Assembly (NCBI GenBank): GCA_937903005.1
Contig: CALFNR010000068.1
Coordinates: 1-64,000 of the forward strand
Length of the DNA stretch: 64,000 nucleotides
Reading direction: 5' to 3'
From: Clostridium_AI sp002297865
Lineage (GTDB): Bacteria > Bacillota > Clostridia > Lachnospirales > Lachnospiraceae
Below the pieces are notes generated by a model. That model worked only from the letters and a program-made list of their open reading frames with translations. It made no database searches and had not been told where the DNA came from. Below are positions 61,901 to 64,000 of this stretch, piece after piece (position 1 is the stretch's first letter; each line of letters begins with the position of its first letter). The position numbers and the translations under genes were made by a program.

Positions 61901-64000
61901 AGGTAACCTGTACATTTCTATCTGCCTGGTCATTGTTTGTAATACGGATGCAGTTTCCTAATGTACCGTCTGGATTAATGGTACTGTACATAACTTCAGA
62001 ATCGGTGCTTATAGAATCGTCATCTCCTGTTTTTACCACATATGCTGCCATCGCAGTTCCATCTTCTAAAATGGCTGCTTCCAATGCACCTACTTTTCCT
62101 GTTTCCCCATTATACAAACAAATACTTTCACTCCATGTATCCTTTACCTTGTCATAAACTCTTGCATATACGTTATCACATACGTTAAAGTCAACTGGAT
62201 TTTCTGTGTTGGATGACTGCACGTTTCTCCATGTTACTACTGCATACCTGTCACTGGAAGCAACTGCTGGCGAAATATCAGGGCTTGTATTTTCAGTCAG
62301 TCTTACGGTACTCCATTTACTTCCTGTCCATACGGAAGCATAGATTTCACTTCCATTCATCATCATGGACAAATCTTCATAAGATGCTTGTTTGTTTGCA
62401 TCATTTTTCACTTCATTCTGGGATCTTACCCAAGCTGCAACGGAAAACTTGCTTGTTCCTGCAACTGTTAAGTTCGTATCCCCATAGCCCGTTCTTTTTG
62501 TTGTACGATATTTATTGATTACCTTTCCGTCCTCATCGTAAATAGGATCAAGCTCGCCATCTGCTCCTGGTTCACCTGTTTCATTATCCAGTTGATCGGT
62601 TACATAGGTTACTGGATCGATGCCATGCTTGTTAACATAGATACCATTTTCTGCTGTTGCATAGCTGGCTAATGTATCTTCTAGTTCTGTACTGTCAGAG
62701 TCAGAAAGAAATACCATTATGCTTCCGTCATCGTTGTATGCTGGCTCTGCAAATGTATAGGCGTTGGTCATGATTGTTTCTAATTGGTTCTTATATGTTG
62801 CATTGCCATTTCCAGCAACGCCACCTTCCCAATCTCTTTCGAAATTTTTCAGATAGTCTCTTTCTTCCAGACCTGCTTCCGTAGCTTCGATAAGCATAAT
62901 TTCATCGGCAAGGGTTTTTACTTGGTATTTACGTCCTGCACCACTTGATGCATTCGACCAGTAGTCATTAATCTCATCCCAGTATCCTTGCTTAAACTCT
63001 TTTCCATATTCAATACTTGCAATGGTGGTTTTATAGCTAAAGAACAATACTTTAAGCACAAACCTGATTCCAACCGAACCTTTAATGAAAATAGTATTCC
63101 CAAGTCTTGTTTTGTTACTTTCTCCAAAGTTAACCATATTAAGCATTGCAGTCGTATCTCCTGCTTGGATTCTTCCAAATATACCAATTTTTATGGCAAA
63201 GAATTTTGCGTCTACTCCAATACCTGCAAATGCTTCTATTCCTACTGCAAGACCGATTCTTGTTAAGAAATCCGTTCCGTTGTTATCTTCTGTATAGGTA
63301 AATGCTACATTAACGTCCATGTTTACAGTTCCAAATAAAGATAAATTATAACAGAAAGGCAAAGGACCTACCATAGCAACTCCTCCAAAGAGTTCCTTCT
63401 CTAATTTTAGACCTGCATTGATACCTCCGCCAACAAACAGGAATCCCCATTCATCTTCCTTATCATCATAAATCAGGTTTCCCATTAAATATCCACCGTA
63501 TGTCAACTCAACTGGACCTAATTTTCTCTTAAATGGATCCTTTTTCTCTTCCTCCTTCTTTTTCTCCTCTGTCTTATTATTGTTATCTTGGTGTTTTAGA
63601 GTATAACTTCCACCATTCTTCGTCTCACCTTTACTTACATTAGTTATACTTTTTTTCTCTTTATCGTATTGTTTCTTCTTTTCATTCCAGTCCTCACCAA
63701 TCACATCACTAGACGACTCTGTGCTGGCATCTTCTCCTATCTGTATCACTGTATGGAACACCTTTGAATTTTCTGTTGGACTAATAATAATTGTAACAGG
63801 AACTCCCAAATCAGCTTCAATTCCATTCATAAAAATGGAGGCTGCTTTGACTTTCTTATCTTTTATAGATTTTCCTACAACACCTCCCACATCAAATCCA
63901 TGTGAAAGTACAGACATGGTATCTTCTGCTGCGGCATTTATATTTTCATCGTTAACCTGATCAACATTAGATGTATTGGAACATGTAAATGTACTTGCAA
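58929..64000 (-). CDS. Giant secreted surface protein, 5'-truncated by the window
   Basis: At least 1,689 residues; the frame is open to base 64000, so the N-terminus lies outside. The visible N-terminal 350 residues are Gly/hydrophobic and beta-rich with no family recognised, preceded by a charged coiled-coil-like stretch (EKKKEEEKKDPFKRK). About 500-760 looks like a beta-propeller (AAWVRSQNE, YAVVTWRN, AMAAYVVK). About 940-1050 resembles a CARDB domain (VPFTVKNAG, LLPGEST). Near the C-terminus an FN3-like module (KLTWTKQVKADGYLVYG) and a Big_2-like module (SSNCDIASVTKTGKVKGKKKG) follow. No LPXTG motif. Probably a cell-surface adhesive or structural protein. Confidence 0.75.
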   Translation of the reverse strand, partial: ASTFTCSNTSNVDQVNDENINAAAEDTMSVLSHGFDVGGVVGKSIKDKKVKAASIFMNGIEADLGVPVTIIISPTENSKVFHTVIQIGEDASTESSSDVIGEDWNEKKKQYDKEKKSITNVSKGETKNGGSYTLKHQDNNNKTEEKKKEEEKKDPFKRKLGPVELTYGGYLMGNLIYDDKEDEWGFLFVGGGINAGLKLEKELFGGVAMVGPLPFCYNLSLFGTVNMDVNVAFTYTEDNNGTDFLTRIGLAVGIEAFAGIGVDAKFFAIKIGIFGRIQAGDTTAMLNMVNFGESNKTRLGNTIFIKGSVGIRFVLKVLFFSYKTTIASIEYGKEFKQGYWDEINDYWSNASSGAGRKYQVKTLADEIMLIEATEAGLEERDYLKNFERDWEGGVAGNGNATYKNQLETIMTNAYTFAEPAYNDDGSIMVFLSDSDSTELEDTLASYATAENGIYVNKHGIDPVTYVTDQLDNETGEPGADGELDPIYDEDGKVINKYRTTKRTGYGDTNLTVAGTSKFSVAAWVRSQNEVKNDANKQASYEDLSMMMNGSEIYASVWTGSKWSTVRLTENTSPDISPAVASSDRYAVVTWRNVQSSNTENPVDFNVCDNVYARVYDKVKDTWSESICLYNGETGKVGALEAAILEDGTAMAAYVVKTGDDDSISTDSEVMYSTINPDGTLGNCIRITNNDQADRNVQVTSLKWNGEERFILGWYNEKQREKIEEKAEDSKSEDAVLDMEKDIRLQAVDKTGLPCDDFIESIKQAGAEKISTNFRFSKPAGNGTINDLSIVWVETESKEQKDDSKQQEQCFVPNTAYTLSAVRFYQDGNRILVSQPVEMAKMDSGDTIDSFEIYSKEDNVHAVIQSTHYEIDKNDPSTYTVDELEHVTTSEDGKTEQTERVNVYTPVGVTNLLSAVGKFKLCAVEATKPSIDTNDVRMGFTLPVPFTVKNAGIRKINKITVNLAGKEEEFAVSLLPGESTVVNASYDVPEGKIEDISYSIVAESQGNISMEEECSGEIKLNIPEIKLESVHITEEYRKTRTIEMNISSQGTVPLVHSGKKVVIGLYESNPDICTLSGEKADVEPLKTITIQDDKVFALMDAGAYSYQCTLEEPEINEMMQNQFSKEDLRLSSYEIPSAGMLLYARVWVENADGSQLEEEDKSDNMGTTTIHSLIDKYGSNESMSSRIEQKEKEVDCVVTIKNNSFVNSTHGNVVTVLKNQKGKIISKVKQCFDNSKDDNGIIRVAEEDKKEVVVSFTQEDLLEGYCLEDAASGVATYGEVDENASTAKLTELKVSGQHINMESFYKDKVKPVISNQKKVVEENGQKVTKKVKINKLTYTMNQELNQSKLNTFIFAVPENPKNQVKVRVNDGTLLEGTGAQVGNVLLNGNFSTVSATVYGNVYKEMEVLKQVPLVDANGKLVVDLITKRPKVKKQKVYYYIDELGNVLDEDGNFVDLTADDILDYKEIYAQNVSEYVVKLYKCSSGVVVEENKQVKKEDKKINQIFLKAETDKNACKLTWTKQVKADGYLVYGRNYKPGKKSNKFKLLKTIKSGKTLTYTQKKLAEKQWYEYKVDAYKIVKGKKEIIGSSYKVFTYNISKKSKYANPVKVEVKKSSLAVKKGTAVQIKAKAVLPKGKKKKLVVSELRYISSNCDIASVTKTGKVKGKKKGSCYIYVIAQNGMWKKVKVTVK

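Noticed and set aside
1..64000. Phage, integrase, insertion sequence, CRISPR, tRNA or rRNA signals
   Set aside because: None was seen on either strand; the only mobile-like signals are small palindromes and structured intergenic repeats.

Overview
This 64 kb window is ordinary chromosomal sequence from a low-GC Gram-positive anaerobe of the Clostridia, most likely a Lachnospiraceae member. The basis is AT-rich coding sequence, strong TTGACA-N17-TATAAT promoters, GGAGG ribosome binding sites, a T-box leader, a TGS-uridine kinase fusion, DUF3793 and DUF2325 proteins, and a CBM2-GH5 endoglucanase of the kind plant-fibre-degrading gut or soil Lachnospiraceae carry. No phage, integrase, transposase, CRISPR array, tRNA or rRNA gene was seen. 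Almost every gene lies on the minus strand; plus-strand exceptions are rnpB, an amidase-like gene, mutY and a three-gene bacteriocin cassette.

Layout. 0.4-5.4 kb: a KdpE/short-KdpD two-component pair, an apparently Fur-controlled DUF2325 protein, a split ThrE-type threonine/serine exporter and a DMT exporter. 5.5-7.4 kb: secreted endoglucanase. 7.6-10.9 kb: hypothetical, CmpB-like membrane and amidase-fold proteins. 10.9-13.7 kb: two CobW/COG0523 GTPases (one His-rich, one with a YcgQ-like tail) and a DUF3793 protein. 13.8-21.2 kb: serine synthesis (serC-serA) and a T-box-led branched-chain amino acid operon (leuB-ilvD-ilvB). 21.2-29.2 kb: hypothetical gene, RNase P RNA, then dnaG-rpoD-trmK-nucleoside kinase, and dgt. 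29.3-32.4 kb: feoAB iron uptake and aroD. 32.5-34.8 kb: an agr-like quorum system in which a 47-residue AgrD-type peptide gene follows the LytTR regulator and GHKL kinase, with no agrB in the window. 35-41.2 kb: HAD phosphatase, metY, mutY, a CAP/FN3 secreted protein, ilvN-ilvC. 41.8-44.8 kb: a lactococcin 972-type bacteriocin locus, very AT-rich. 45-54.8 kb: LCP ligase and two glycosyltransferases (wall polysaccharide), metH and a homocysteine methyltransferase-MTHFR fusion, a cell-wall amidase, pyruvate kinase. 55-64 kb: a second secreted-peptide/ABC-transporter cassette of unrecognised type, then a giant secreted surface protein running off the right edge.

The main points for follow-up are: (1) two separate small-secreted-protein plus FtsX/ABC cassettes within 17 kb, the second apparently undescribed and with its signal sequence started inside a REP-like palindrome; (2) an agrB-less agrACD locus; (3) a family of structured intergenic repeats (five long or partial copies plus a single-hairpin relative) that sit just after terminator T-tracts and upstream of minus-strand genes, with paired changes in their stems; (4) a promoter bracketed by two Fur-like boxes in front of the DUF2325 gene. 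Family names come from recognising motifs by eye; no database search was possible.
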